Source: Candidatus Altimarinota bacterium (GTDB lineage: Bacteria > Patescibacteriota > Gracilibacteria > JAHISY01). Taken from it: a stretch of DNA of 55,813 bases. Positions 41,789 to 49,654 of this stretch are shown piece after piece. A program made the position numbers and the translations under genes. Every line of letters starts with the position of its first letter. Position 1 is the first letter of the stretch. The notes beneath the pieces were generated by a model. It was not told where the DNA came from. It saw only the letters and a program-made list of their open reading frames with translations, and searched no databases. Where the stretch lies: contig JAIPGZ010000006.1 in NCBI GenBank assembly GCA_021735425.1, forward strand, positions 1 through 55,813, written 5' to 3'.

Positions 41789-42577
41789 ATGCTTACGAAA
41801 CGTATCATCCCGTGTCTCGATGTCGATCAAGGGCGAGTCGTGAAGGGCAAAAATTTTATCAATCTGCGCGATGCGGGCGAGCCGACTGAGCTTGCTAAGT
41901 TTTACGATTACGAAGGGGCGGACGAACTCTGCTTCCTCGATATCACCGCTTCTTCCGATTCACGCGAGACAGTTATTGAAATGGTTGCAGCAGTGGCGAA
42001 TCAAGTTTTTATTCCATTTGCGGTCGGCGGTGGAATTCGTTCGGCAGTCGATGCGCAGAAAATTCTCGCGGCAGGAGCGGATAAAATTTCCATCAATTCG
42101 GCGGCTGTCGAAAATCCAAAATTGATTCGAGAGATTGCTGAGGCAATCGGGAGTCAAAATCTAGTTTTAGCGATTGATGCACGTAAAAAGAAGAATACAG
42201 AATGCAGAATGCAGAATGCAGTTGTGTGGGAGGTGGTTACTCACGGTGGGAGAAAAGATTCAGGATTGGATGTTGTCGAGTGGGCGAAGCAGGGTGCGAA
42301 ATTAGGCGCAGGTGAAATTCTACTTACCTCGATGGATGCCGATGGGACGAAAAAAGGTTTTGATATTCCGCTTACCCGTGCTGTTTCGGAAGCCGTAAAA
42401 ATTCCGATCATCGCTAGTGGAGGGGCGGGTTCAGCTGAGGACTTCCTCGAAGTCTTTCAAAAAACTTCGGCAGAGGCGGCTTTGGCGGCTTCGATTTTTC
42501 ACTTTAAGGAGACCTCAATTTTGGCAATCAAAAAATTTCTCGCGGAAAATAAAATTCCAGTTAGAATTAAGCTATGA
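41789..42577 (+). CDS. hisF: Imidazole glycerol phosphate synthase cyclase subunit HisF
   Basis: Closes the imidazole ring in histidine biosynthesis using ammonia from HisH. 262-aa TIM barrel with the catalytic Asp residues ([15 protein letters not shown], Asp11; [16 protein letters not shown], second Asp), FAVGGGIRS and IIASGGAGS. Residues about 135-144 ([10 protein letters not shown]) come from four heptamers (42193-42220) in the loop after strand 5 where other HisF proteins are shorter and variable. The barrel motifs on both sides are intact, so it is probably active. It overlaps hisI by 4 bp. HisH is not in the window. Confidence 0.95.
   Translation: MLTKRIIPCLDVDQGRVVKGKNFINLRDAGEPTELAKFYDYEGADELCFLDITASSDSRETVIEMVAAVANQVFIPFAVGGGIRSAVDAQKILAAGADKISINSAAVENPKLIREIAEAIGSQNLVLAIDARKKKNTECRMQNAVVWEVVTHGGRKDSGLDVVEWAKQGAKLGAGEILLTSMDADGTKKGFDIPLTRAVSEAVKIPIIASGGAGSAEDFLEVFQKTSAEAALAASIFHFKETSILAIKKFLAENKIPVRIKL
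42193..42220. repeat. Four-unit GAATRCA heptamer array inside hisF
   Basis: GAATACA followed by three GAATGCA units, in frame with hisF. The same heptamer family forms the intergenic array at 11646-11673. Confidence 0.85.
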
Positions 42578-42900
42578 ATAAAATCGAAATCGATTTCGAA
42601 AAAATGGGTGGGTTGATTCCGGCGGTTGTTCAGGATTCGGAAACCGGTGAGATTCTTATGCTGGCCTTTCAAGATCAAGAAGCTTACGAAAAAACTTTGG
42701 CAAGTAATGAAGTTTATTTTTTCTCTCGCAGTCGGAATGAATTATGGAGAAAAGGGGCAACGAGTGGAAATGTTTTGAAAGTCGTTGAGGTACTGGCCGA
42801 TTGTGATGATGATTCAGTTTTGATTAAAGTTCAGCACGATGAAAATCTGAAGGCTTGCCACACTGGCGAGCGAAGTTGTTTTTTCAAAAAAATAAAATGA
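42574..42900 (+). CDS. hisI: Phosphoribosyl-AMP cyclohydrolase HisI
   Basis: Third step of histidine biosynthesis: opens the adenine ring of PR-AMP. 108 aa with the Zn/Mg ligands in [22 protein letters not shown] (three Cys in all) and the conserved [18 protein letters not shown]. It is a monofunctional cyclohydrolase, with hisE as a separate overlapping gene (4 bp, ATGA), unlike the fused HisIE of many bacteria. Confidence 0.95.
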   Translation: MNKIEIDFEKMGGLIPAVVQDSETGEILMLAFQDQEAYEKTLASNEVYFFSRSRNELWRKGATSGNVLKVVEVLADCDDDSVLIKVQHDENLKACHTGERSCFFKKIK

Positions 42901-43301
42901 ATGAGACGGAACGAATTTTGGCGGAAAAACTTTTCGGTGTTTTTGGAAAATTGCGGGACGGTGATTTTCCAAATTCTGGAACGACCAAAATTTTGAAAGA
43001 AAAAGATTCTGAATTTTTTCAAAAAAGAGCGGAAGAGGAATTTACCGAGTTGGCCGGTGTAGTCGATGGCAGTCATCGTCACTCCGATGATTTCGAAAAA
43101 GATCTTTTGCTCGAATCATCGCAAGTTTTTTATTGGTTAGCTTTGGCGGCGATTGTGGAGCATAAAAGTTTCGAAGAATTTGAAAAGATTTTCGCCTCTG
43201 AAATTTTCCGTCTTGAAAAAATTCACGCTGATAAAAAAATTCCGCTCATCAAAACCTTTGAAAAAGATTTGAAGGAATGTGAGGAGAAAGGTTATTTGTG
43301 A
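42897..43301 (+). CDS. hisE: Phosphoribosyl-ATP pyrophosphatase HisE-like (MazG fold)
   Basis: 134 aa, all-alpha NTP pyrophosphohydrolase fold. The MazG/HisE acidic helices are visible in KRAEEEFTELAGVVDG and EKDLLLESSQVFYWLALAAI (E-x-x-E...D pattern). Position after hisI supports HisE, which removes pyrophosphate from PR-ATP, although the sequence is longer and more MazG-like than a classical HisE (about 90-110 aa). The ATG at 42897 overlaps the hisI stop. The 3' end overlaps the convergent prs by 10 bp. Confidence 0.8.
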   Translation: MNETERILAEKLFGVFGKLRDGDFPNSGTTKILKEKDSEFFQKRAEEEFTELAGVVDGSHRHSDDFEKDLLLESSQVFYWLALAAIVEHKSFEEFEKIFASEIFRLEKIHADKKIPLIKTFEKDLKECEEKGYL

Positions 43302-44245
43302 GCCTCCCAAAATTTTGAGACTGACCGACTCTCATGAACGCCGCGAATTGTTTTCGCGAGGAGATCAGCAATCGAGAGGATTTTTATATTTTTTAATTTG
43401 CCGAAGTTCTGTGGAATCGAATCGGTGAAAATAATTTCCTCGAATTTAGCCATCGCCAATTTTGTGAGCGCATCACTCGACAAAACCGCGTGAGTGGCAG
43501 CGAGGAAAACTTTTTTAGCCCCATTTTTACGTAAAGCTTCTGCAGCCGCTGCGACCGAACCAGCGGTGTCGACGAGATCGTCGAAAATAATCGCTGTTTT
43601 GCCATTCACATCACCGACGACTTTTTGAATCTCGGCTTTGTTGTGAGCGGGTCGTGACTTGTGCAGGATCGCCAAGGAAGCTCCCAAAAGTTTCGCCAGT
43701 TTGTCGGCATTCTTCGCACCTCCTGAGTCGGGTGCGACTACTACCAAATCTTTGAGGTGTTTTTTCTCGAAATAATCGAGGAAAAGTTTTTTGGCGGTGA
43801 GGTTGTCGACTGGCTTCTCGAAGAAAGCTTGTGTCTGGTCGGAGTGGAGATCGAGGGTGATGATGTGTTTGGCGCCGGCACACTCGATCAGGTTCGCGAC
43901 GAGTTTCGCCGAAATCGGTTCTCGTGAATCGGTAATTTTGTCCTGACGAGCGTAGCCGAAATGCGGGATGACGACATGAATGTATTTAGCGAGACTGCGT
44001 TTCAGCGCATCGATGATTAAAAATAACTCCATTAAGTCCTCATCTACATTTTGGGTTGCGCTCGAAATCACAAAACAATTGCAACCCCGGACGCTTTCTC
44101 CGATTTGTACATATTTCTCACCACAAGCGAATTTTTTCGTGAAGAGCTTACCTTCTGGGACTCCAGCTTTTTGACAAATCTTTTTCCTTAAATTTCGCGA
44201 AGAGGTGGTGGAAAAGATTTTGAGAAATTTGAGGTCAGACTTCAT
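43292..44245 (-). CDS. prs: Ribose-phosphate pyrophosphokinase (PRPP synthetase)
   Basis: Makes PRPP from ribose 5-phosphate and ATP for nucleotide, histidine and tryptophan synthesis. 317 aa with VVIPHFGYARQDKITDSREPISAKLVANLI, the flexible-loop region near HKSRPAHNKAEIQ and the PRPP motif TAIIFDDLVDTAGSVAAAAEAL. TAAAAT on the minus strand lies 9 bp before the ATG (44255-44260). It fits the his/trp neighbourhood. Confidence 0.95.
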   Translation of the reverse strand: MKSDLKFLKIFSTTSSRNLRKKICQKAGVPEGKLFTKKFACGEKYVQIGESVRGCNCFVISSATQNVDEDLMELFLIIDALKRSLAKYIHVVIPHFGYARQDKITDSREPISAKLVANLIECAGAKHIITLDLHSDQTQAFFEKPVDNLTAKKLFLDYFEKKHLKDLVVVAPDSGGAKNADKLAKLLGASLAILHKSRPAHNKAEIQKVVGDVNGKTAIIFDDLVDTAGSVAAAAEALRKNGAKKVFLAATHAVLSSDALTKLAMAKFEEIIFTDSIPQNFGKLKNIKILSIADLLAKTIRGVHESRSVSKFWEAHK

Positions 44246-44254
44246 AGTAAAGAC

Positions 44255-44260
44255 ATTTTA
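44255..44260 (-). promoter_or_regulatory. -10 element for prs
   Basis: Minus-strand GTTAAAAT ends 9 bp before the prs ATG, immediately downstream of the terminator of the preceding gene. Confidence 0.5.
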
Positions 44261-44266
44261 ACAAAA

Positions 44267-44293
44267 AAAAGCCTCGTGAGAAACGAGGCTTTT
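44267..44293 (-). terminator. Rho-independent terminator after the VirB2-like gene
   Basis: AAAAGCCTCGT and ACGAGGCTTTT form an 11-bp stem with a 5-nt GAGAA loop. On the minus strand it is followed by a T-run (44263-44270 region). Because it is symmetric it would also stop plus-strand transcripts. Confidence 0.88.
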
Positions 44294-44327
44294 AGTTTTA
44301 GAAAACGTAAAAATTATCATCATTCCG

Positions 44328-44729
44328 TCAAGTGGTTAGATTGGCCTCGCCAGTTGACGCGACCATATCTACGAGAGCATTTACTAAGATAGAGGCAACC
44401 AAAATTATAACGATGCCGATTGCCGCATACATAATGAGTTTCTTGGCTTTGTTGATGTTTTCATCGTTGCCAGCTGAAGTGATGTAAAGGAAGCCACCAT
44501 AAATCAAAAAGCCAGTAGCGATGAGTCCGAGGAAAAGAAGCACCCAATTAATCATTTTGAGAATCAAAGCTCTCAGACCAGATTCGCAGAGACCTTGATC
44601 AATTTGCCACTGAGTACAGGTAGCAGTGATTTCATCAGCGTAAACAGGCTGAGCAGTCGTCAGAGCCATTGAAGAAACACCACAGAGGGTGATTAGACCG
44701 AGAACGAGAGCTTTAATTTTGGTGGACAT
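44328..44729 (-). CDS. TrbC/VirB2-like pilin or small exported membrane protein
   Basis: 133 aa. A signal peptide (KALVLGLITLCGVSSMALTTAQPVYA, cleavage after YADE-type A-x-A) is followed by a short Cys-containing segment (CTQWQIDQGLC). Two TM segments follow (MINWVLLFLGLIATGFLIYGGFLYI and LIMYAAIGIVIILVASILVNALV) separated by a basic loop. This is the layout of VirB2/TrbC T4SS pilins, common in CPR genomes. The start at 44729 follows AACCCCTCCCAAA; the in-frame start at 44771 is poorer. It has its own terminator and may supply the pilus subunit energised by the VirB4-like ATPase. Confidence 0.75.
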   Translation of the reverse strand: MSTKIKALVLGLITLCGVSSMALTTAQPVYADEITATCTQWQIDQGLCESGLRALILKMINWVLLFLGLIATGFLIYGGFLYITSAGNDENINKAKKLIMYAAIGIVIILVASILVNALVDMVASTGEANLTT

Positions 44730-45324
44730 TTTGGGAGGGGTTAAAGTTAATTCGCAAAGAATTTTAACCAAAAGGAAGATGAAAGCAAAATTTTTATTTT
44801 TGATATTAGTCCATGGTTGTTATCAAAATTAAATACTATTAAAAGTCAAGACAAAATTGGTAAAATACAACATTAAGGCTTAAATATAGTAAATAATTCT
44901 CATGGGAATCTTGAATTTTAGAAAGTCTCACACCGCGAATCTTATAAAGATTAGAATACTAAAATTAAAAAAAATCAACTCAATTCCACAGATTTAAACC
45001 AAAATTCCAATTTAATTTGCTGTGAAAACAATTCGATTAATAGGGGTTATCTTGAGTAAATTCGTTAGCGTAAACCTGCTGACCTAATCCAGGTGTTGAT
45101 GTTAAAATGATGAAATTCCTTTTTTGCTTATGTCGAAATGGTAAATCGGTCGTTTGATTGTTGCTAGCGAAAAATTTTGATATCAAGGAGGTCATCGCTC
45201 GGTTGATTTTTTTGTGAACACAAAAATTCTCCAAGACCTCGCAGCTGAACACAAAAATTCCTCACTAGAATTTGCGCTTAGATTTCTCAAAATCTAAACT
45301 TGCACCAACTTAAAAACACACCCC
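44730..45324. other. 595-bp AT-rich intergenic region upstream of ftsA
   Basis: Holds the promoter of the minus-strand VirB2-like gene and the long leader of ftsA. Visible: a TTTTTGTG-AA-CACAAAAA palindrome (45209-45226), a 15-bp direct repeat TGAACACAAAAATTC at 45215 and 45246, an AAGGAGG near 45185 with no proper start codon and a 31-codon frame at about 44900 that looks accidental. No known RNA family is recognised. Confidence 0.5.
45209..45260 (+). promoter_or_regulatory. Operator-like palindrome plus 15-bp direct repeats upstream of ftsA
   Basis: The palindrome TTTTTGTGAACACAAAAA lies at 45209-45226. The direct repeat TGAACACAAAAATTC occurs at 45215-45229 and 45246-45260 (31-bp offset, about three helical turns). 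The spacing suits cooperative protein binding. Confidence 0.45.
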
Positions 45325-46557
45325 TTGCCAAGAGATAGCGTGGTCGTCGGTCTCGATATCGGGAGTAACAAGATTCGCACTGTAATTGCGAATGTTGACG
45401 AGCGTGATGTTTTACCGAATGTGGTTGGGGCGGGAGTTTCGCCGTCGGCGGGATTACGCAAAGGCGCGATTGTCGACGTCAACGAAACTATTTCAGCAAT
45501 TACTGCTTCCCTCGAGGATGCGGAAAGAATGAGCGGTGATCCGATTCACCACGCCGTTGTCGCGGTCAGTGGTGCGCATCTTGCGTCATTAAATTCTCGC
45601 GGCGTAATCGCGGTTCCGCATGGCGGTGAGATTTCTCAGGCCGATGTTGAGCGAGTTCTTGAGGCGGCACAAGCGGTCAATATCCAAGCCAACCGACAGA
45701 TTCTCCGAGTCATTCCACAAAATTACACCGTCGACGATCAGACTGGGATTCGCAACCCGCTTGGGATGAAAGGTGTCCGGCTCGAGGTTGAGGCGCACAT
45801 TATTACTGGGTTGACTCCAGCCTTGAAGAATTTGGAAAATGCAGTTCATCAATCAGGCGTTGACGTTGACGACTTCATTCCGGCATCGCTTGCCGCCGCT
45901 GAGGCGGTTCTTTCTAAACGCCAAAAAGAACTCGGCGTTGTTGCGGTTGACATCGGAGCGAGCTCGACCGGTGTTTCAATTTACGAAGAAGGCGTCGTGA
46001 TTGGGACTTTCGTTTTGCCAGTCGGCGGCGACTCCGTCACCAACGATGTCGCGATTGGGTTGCGCACCAGCATTGATGCGGCGGAAAAATTAAAAATTGA
46101 ATACGGCACTTGCAAGCCAGCGGACGTTTCCGAAAGAGAGACGGTCGATCTTGCCGCTATTTCTAAAGCCGATTCGCAAATTATTGACCGAAGGCAACTT
46201 GCTGAGATTATTTACGCCCGTTACCACGAGATTCTTTCCATGGTAAATGAAAAATTAGCCGAGCTGGATCGAGATGGGCAATTGCCAGCTGGGGCGGTGA
46301 TTACCGGCGGCGGTGCTAAAATTCCCGAGCTAATTGAGCTTGCGCGCGAGACTCTTTCTCTGCCAGTTCAAATTGGCTTCCCGGCCGAAGTGGACGGAGT
46401 CGTCGACAAGATTGACGACCCGAGCTACGCGACTGCGATTGGCTTAATTCTTTTTGCTGCCAAAGGTGGTCCATCGCGGAGTTATTCTGTTGCGAATGTT
46501 GACTTCGGGAGGATTTTTGAGGGAATAAAAAATTTCTTCAAGAAACTTCTGCCGTAG
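45325..46557 (+). CDS. ftsA: Cell division protein FtsA
   Basis: An actin-like ATPase that tethers FtsZ to the membrane. 410 aa: VVVGLDIGSNKIRTVIANV (phosphate 1), 1C domain (GGEISQADVERVLEAAQAV), VVAVDIGASSTGVSIY (phosphate 2), GAVITGGGAKIPELIELA (adenosine). The C-terminus has the amphipathic membrane-targeting helix FEGIKNFFKKLLP. The only start at the family N-terminus is a TTG at 45325. ftsZ follows after 72 bp. Confidence 0.95.
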   Translation: MPRDSVVVGLDIGSNKIRTVIANVDERDVLPNVVGAGVSPSAGLRKGAIVDVNETISAITASLEDAERMSGDPIHHAVVAVSGAHLASLNSRGVIAVPHGGEISQADVERVLEAAQAVNIQANRQILRVIPQNYTVDDQTGIRNPLGMKGVRLEVEAHIITGLTPALKNLENAVHQSGVDVDDFIPASLAAAEAVLSKRQKELGVVAVDIGASSTGVSIYEEGVVIGTFVLPVGGDSVTNDVAIGLRTSIDAAEKLKIEYGTCKPADVSERETVDLAAISKADSQIIDRRQLAEIIYARYHEILSMVNEKLAELDRDGQLPAGAVITGGGAKIPELIELARETLSLPVQIGFPAEVDGVVDKIDDPSYATAIGLILFAAKGGPSRSYSVANVDFGRIFEGIKNFFKKLLP

Positions 46558-46602
46558 CCAAAATTTGTTCACGAAAAACTTCCGTCTATAAAAAATTTAA
46601 TT

Positions 46603-46608
46603 TATAAT
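46603..46608 (+). promoter_or_regulatory. -10 element for ftsZ
   Basis: A consensus TATAAT lies 21 bp before the ftsZ ATG. The leader would be about 14 nt and reads ACCTAACCCCCTCAAA, with no SD. Confidence 0.55.
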
Positions 46609-46629
46609 TCTCAACCTAACCCCCTCAAA

Positions 46630-47763
46630 ATGTCTGACAGTCTCAAAAATCTTTTCGGTGCGAAGCCTCGCAGTGACGATTCTGCGACCGAGGTGAGCCC
46701 CGGTATTTCTCCGGTCGCCAAAATTAAAGTGATTGGCATCGGTGGTTCTGGTTGCAATGCGCTTAACCGAATGATTAAGGCACAAGTTTCCGGTGTTGAT
46801 TTCGTGGCCGTTAATACAGACGCTCAGGCGCTTTATCACAACAACGCACCGACCAAGATTAACATCGGTAAAGGGACGACACGCGGACTTGGTGCTGGTT
46901 CTGATCAAAATGTTGGTAAAAAGGCGGCAGAAGAATCTTCCGAAGAAATTCGCTCCCACTTCGAAAATACCGACATGGTTTTCATTACCTGCGGAATGGG
47001 AGGCGGTACGGGTACTGGGGCGGCTCCTGTCATCGCTGAAATGGCGAAAGAGGCAGGTGCGCTGACGGTCGCTGTCGTGACGAAGCCCTTTGCTTTCGAG
47101 GGAGAGAGACGGGGTGAAAGAGCAGTCACTGGTATTACTGAGTTAAAAGAAAAAGTAGACACTTTGATTACGATTCCTAACGACAAAATTCTTTCCATCA
47201 TCGATAAAAAAACTCCAATTCATGACGCTTTCACGGTTGTTGACGATGTTCTCCGACAAGGTGTCCAGGGTATCTCGGATTTGATTACCATTCACGGTAT
47301 GATCAATGTCGATTTCGCGGATGTTAAAAATATTATGCAAAATGCTGGTTCAGCGTTGATGGGTATCGGTTACGGCACTGGCGAAAATCGTGCGGTTGAG
47401 GCGGCGCGGGCAGCGATTGATTCACCGCTGCTTGAACAACAAATTGATGGAGCAAAGGGCTTGCTATTCAATGTTACCGGTGGCAACGATCTCTCGATGT
47501 TTGAAGTTGATGAGGCAGCGAAAGTTATTACCGCTGCGGCTGATCCGGGAGCCAACATCATTTTCGGTGCGGTCATCGACGACAGCTACACTGGTGAAAT
47601 CAAAATCACCGTTATTGCGACTGGCTTCAGCGAAAAATCGGCAGCTTCAGTCGCGGCGAAACGTAATGTGGCATCACGCTCTTTTGGCGCGCCGATGCAG
47701 GCAGCTTCGCAAGAAGAAGATCTCGAAGTGCCAGCCTTCATTCGCAAAAAAATGAAGAAATAG
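46630..47763 (+). CDS. ftsZ: Cell division protein FtsZ
   Basis: The tubulin-like GTPase of the Z ring. 377 aa with IKVIGIGGSGCNALNRM, the G-box GMGGGTGTGAAPVIAEMA, the T7 synergy loop region NVDFADVKNIM, and the conserved C-terminal peptide EEDLEVPAFIRKKMKK that binds FtsA. The linker is short (about 35 residues). It is followed by a good terminator. Confidence 0.97.
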   Translation: MSDSLKNLFGAKPRSDDSATEVSPGISPVAKIKVIGIGGSGCNALNRMIKAQVSGVDFVAVNTDAQALYHNNAPTKINIGKGTTRGLGAGSDQNVGKKAAEESSEEIRSHFENTDMVFITCGMGGGTGTGAAPVIAEMAKEAGALTVAVVTKPFAFEGERRGERAVTGITELKEKVDTLITIPNDKILSIIDKKTPIHDAFTVVDDVLRQGVQGISDLITIHGMINVDFADVKNIMQNAGSALMGIGYGTGENRAVEAARAAIDSPLLEQQIDGAKGLLFNVTGGNDLSMFEVDEAAKVITAAADPGANIIFGAVIDDSYTGEIKITVIATGFSEKSAASVAAKRNVASRSFGAPMQAASQEEDLEVPAFIRKKMKK

Positions 47764-47795
47764 TAATGGTTTAGATGGTCATTAGTCAATTAGCG

Positions 47796-47827
47796 AAGGC
47801 GGGGCGAGAGCTCCGCTTTTGTTTTTG
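47796..47827 (+). terminator. Rho-independent terminator after ftsZ
   Basis: GCGGGGC and GCTCCGC form a 7-bp stem (one G-T pair) with a GAGA tetraloop, extended by AAG/TTT-side pairs, followed by TTTTGTTTTTG. The trmD -10 begins 2 bp after this tail. Confidence 0.88.
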
Positions 47828-47828
47828 T

Positions 47829-47834
47829 TAGAAT
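47829..47834 (+). promoter_or_regulatory. -10 element for trmD
   Basis: GTTAGAAT ends 7 bp before the trmD ATG, so the mRNA should begin at or within a base or two of the start codon. Confidence 0.55.
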
Positions 47835-47841
47835 CTCCGCA

Positions 47842-48498
47842 ATGCTAAGGATTGATATCATCACGATTTTCCCCGAGAGTTTCGAATCAACTTTGAAATC
47901 GAGTATTCTCGCTCGGGCGATTCGGCTCAAAAAAATTCAAATCAAGTTGCACCAGTTACGTGATTTCGCTAAAAATAAATGGCGGAAAGTTGACGACCGA
48001 CCCTTCGGTGGTGGGGCCGGAATGGTGCTGACTTGTCAGCCGCTTTTCGATGCTGTCAAAAAAATTCGTGGGCGTTCCAGTAAAAAAATTCCGGTAATTT
48101 ATTTCACTCCACGCGGCAAGAAATTTGACCAGCCAATTGCTGAAAAATTCGCTGAAAAGTTTGAAAGAATAATTTTGGTTTGCGGTCATTACGAGGGTGT
48201 TGATCAGCGCTTCATTGATTCACTCGTCGATTTCGAAATCTCGCTCGGTGATTTTGTTCTCACTGGCGGTGAATTACCCGCTTTAGTTTTCGTCGATGCA
48301 GTGGCTCGGTTGATTCCTGGTGTGGTCGGCAAAATAGCTTCTGTCGAGGAGGAAAGTTTTTCCGAAAAGCTAAATCGCAAAAAGGAATATCCCCACTATA
48401 CTCGACCGGAAAATTTTCGTGGTTTGAAGATTCCTAAAGTTTTACTTGGCGGGAATCATGCCCAAATTCGCACTTGGAGAATACGCAAAACAGAATAG
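47842..48498 (+). CDS. trmD: tRNA (guanine-N1)-methyltransferase TrmD
   Basis: Methylates G37 of tRNAs reading CNN codons, preventing frameshifts. 218 aa; a little short (usually 230-260) at the C-terminus. SPOUT-knot motifs: RIDIITIFPESFESTLKSSI, DDRPFGGGAGMVL, LVCGHYEGVDQRFID, FVLTGGELPALVFVDAVARLIPGVVG and YTRPENFRGLKIPKVLLGGNHAQI. Confidence 0.96.
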   Translation: MLRIDIITIFPESFESTLKSSILARAIRLKKIQIKLHQLRDFAKNKWRKVDDRPFGGGAGMVLTCQPLFDAVKKIRGRSSKKIPVIYFTPRGKKFDQPIAEKFAEKFERIILVCGHYEGVDQRFIDSLVDFEISLGDFVLTGGELPALVFVDAVARLIPGVVGKIASVEEESFSEKLNRKKEYPHYTRPENFRGLKIPKVLLGGNHAQIRTWRIRKTE

Positions 48499-48554
48499 TT
48501 TTTCAGGTTGAAATCTTGTAAAAAGTGGGTAGAATACTGCTCTCGAATTTCAAA

Positions 48555-48827
48555 ATGAAAACACTCAACCAGCTTTTCGAAGAATTCGTCAAAGTCGGAC
48601 GCATCACATTTCGTGTAAAAGTTATTCCAAAATCAGCAACCAATGCGATCGTGGGATTTCTTGACGAAGAGACTCTCAAAATTCGCGTCGCTGCGACTCC
48701 TGAAAAAGGAAAAGCCAATTTGGAGTTGAAAAAATTTTTGGCTGAGGAGTTTGAAATTCCAAAAGAGAATATCGAAATTCTTTCTGGCGCTAGTGATCCG
48801 CTCAAATTGATTCGTCTCGAAAAATGA
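48555..48827 (+). CDS. DUF167 (YggU-like) protein
   Basis: 90 aa. The DUF167 signature is clear: RVKVIPKSATNAIVGF, LKIRVAATPEKGKANLELKKFLAEEF and KENIEILSGASDPLKLIRL. The family is widespread with no settled function. TAGAAT lies upstream and the ATG follows GAATTTCAAA. The stop overlaps the rsmA ATG by 4 bp, which suggests coupled expression with rRNA methylation. Confidence 0.9.
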   Translation: MKTLNQLFEEFVKVGRITFRVKVIPKSATNAIVGFLDEETLKIRVAATPEKGKANLELKKFLAEEFEIPKENIEILSGASDPLKLIRLEK

Positions 48828-49654
48828 GTTTGACCGACTCGTTCGAGCTCGCAGAATTCCTTCGCCAAAATTCCTTACGACCGGATTATGCTCTCGGTCA
48901 AAATTTTCTCGTGGATGAGAAAATTCTCACCAAAATTCTCGAGGCAGGAGAGTTGAAAAAATCGGACGAACTGGTCGAAGTCGGGGCAGGACTTGGTGTT
49001 TTGACTAAACAATTATCCGCAAAGGTTCGCAAAGTTACTGCGCTTGAAATCGATCGGAAAATTTTTCCGACACTTCAAAAAAACCTAGCTGATTGTAAAA
49101 ATGTCGAGCTGCACAATCTCGATATTCGTCATTTCTATCAATCGAAAAAGAATTTCAAACTCGTTGCGAATATTCCTTATTATCTGACTTCGCCGATTCT
49201 TCGAAAATTTTTTATTGAGAATTATCCACCTGAGCTGACTGTTCTCCTCGTCCAAAAAGAAGTCGCCGAGAAAATTTGCGCCACCAAAAAATTGTCGGTG
49301 CTCGCACTCGAAGTTCGGATTTTCGGCGAGCCGAAGATTGTTGCGATTGTTCCGCCGTCGAGTTTTTTGCCGCCTCCGAAAGTCGAGTCGGCGATTCTCA
49401 AAATTTCTCTCAAAAAAAATCCGCTAGTTCCGCATGCCGATATCGTAGATTTTTTTAAGATTGTTCACGCCGGATTTCGTGCGCCTCGCAAAAAAATTTG
49501 GGGGAGTTTTGCGGCGGGTTTCGCTGGCAAAAAAGAAGTTGCTCAAAAAATTCTCGAGCTTGCAAAAATCGATCTCAATCTCCGACCAGAAGATTTACAA
49601 ATTGCTGATTGGCAAAAAGTTCTCGCTGCTTCTCGAGAAGTTGTTTCCGGATAA
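48824..49654 (+). CDS. rsmA: 16S rRNA dimethyladenosine transferase RsmA (KsgA)
   Basis: Dimethylates two adjacent adenines near the 3' end of 16S rRNA, late in 30S assembly. 276 aa with ALGQNFLVDEKILTKIL, the SAM motif VEVGAGLGVLTKQL, ALEIDRKIFPTL and the adenine-site NIPYYLTSPIL, followed by the C-terminal domain (GFRAPRKKIWGSF). Convergent with, and directly adjacent to, the small membrane gene. Confidence 0.95.
   Translation: MSLTDSFELAEFLRQNSLRPDYALGQNFLVDEKILTKILEAGELKKSDELVEVGAGLGVLTKQLSAKVRKVTALEIDRKIFPTLQKNLADCKNVELHNLDIRHFYQSKKNFKLVANIPYYLTSPILRKFFIENYPPELTVLLVQKEVAEKICATKKLSVLALEVRIFGEPKIVAIVPPSSFLPPPKVESAILKISLKKNPLVPHADIVDFFKIVHAGFRAPRKKIWGSFAAGFAGKKEVAQKILELAKIDLNLRPEDLQIADWQKVLAASREVVSG

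Noticed and set aside
44900-44995. 31-codon plus-strand ORF in the ftsA leader
   Set aside because: No SD or family similarity, composition like the surrounding AT-rich DNA.
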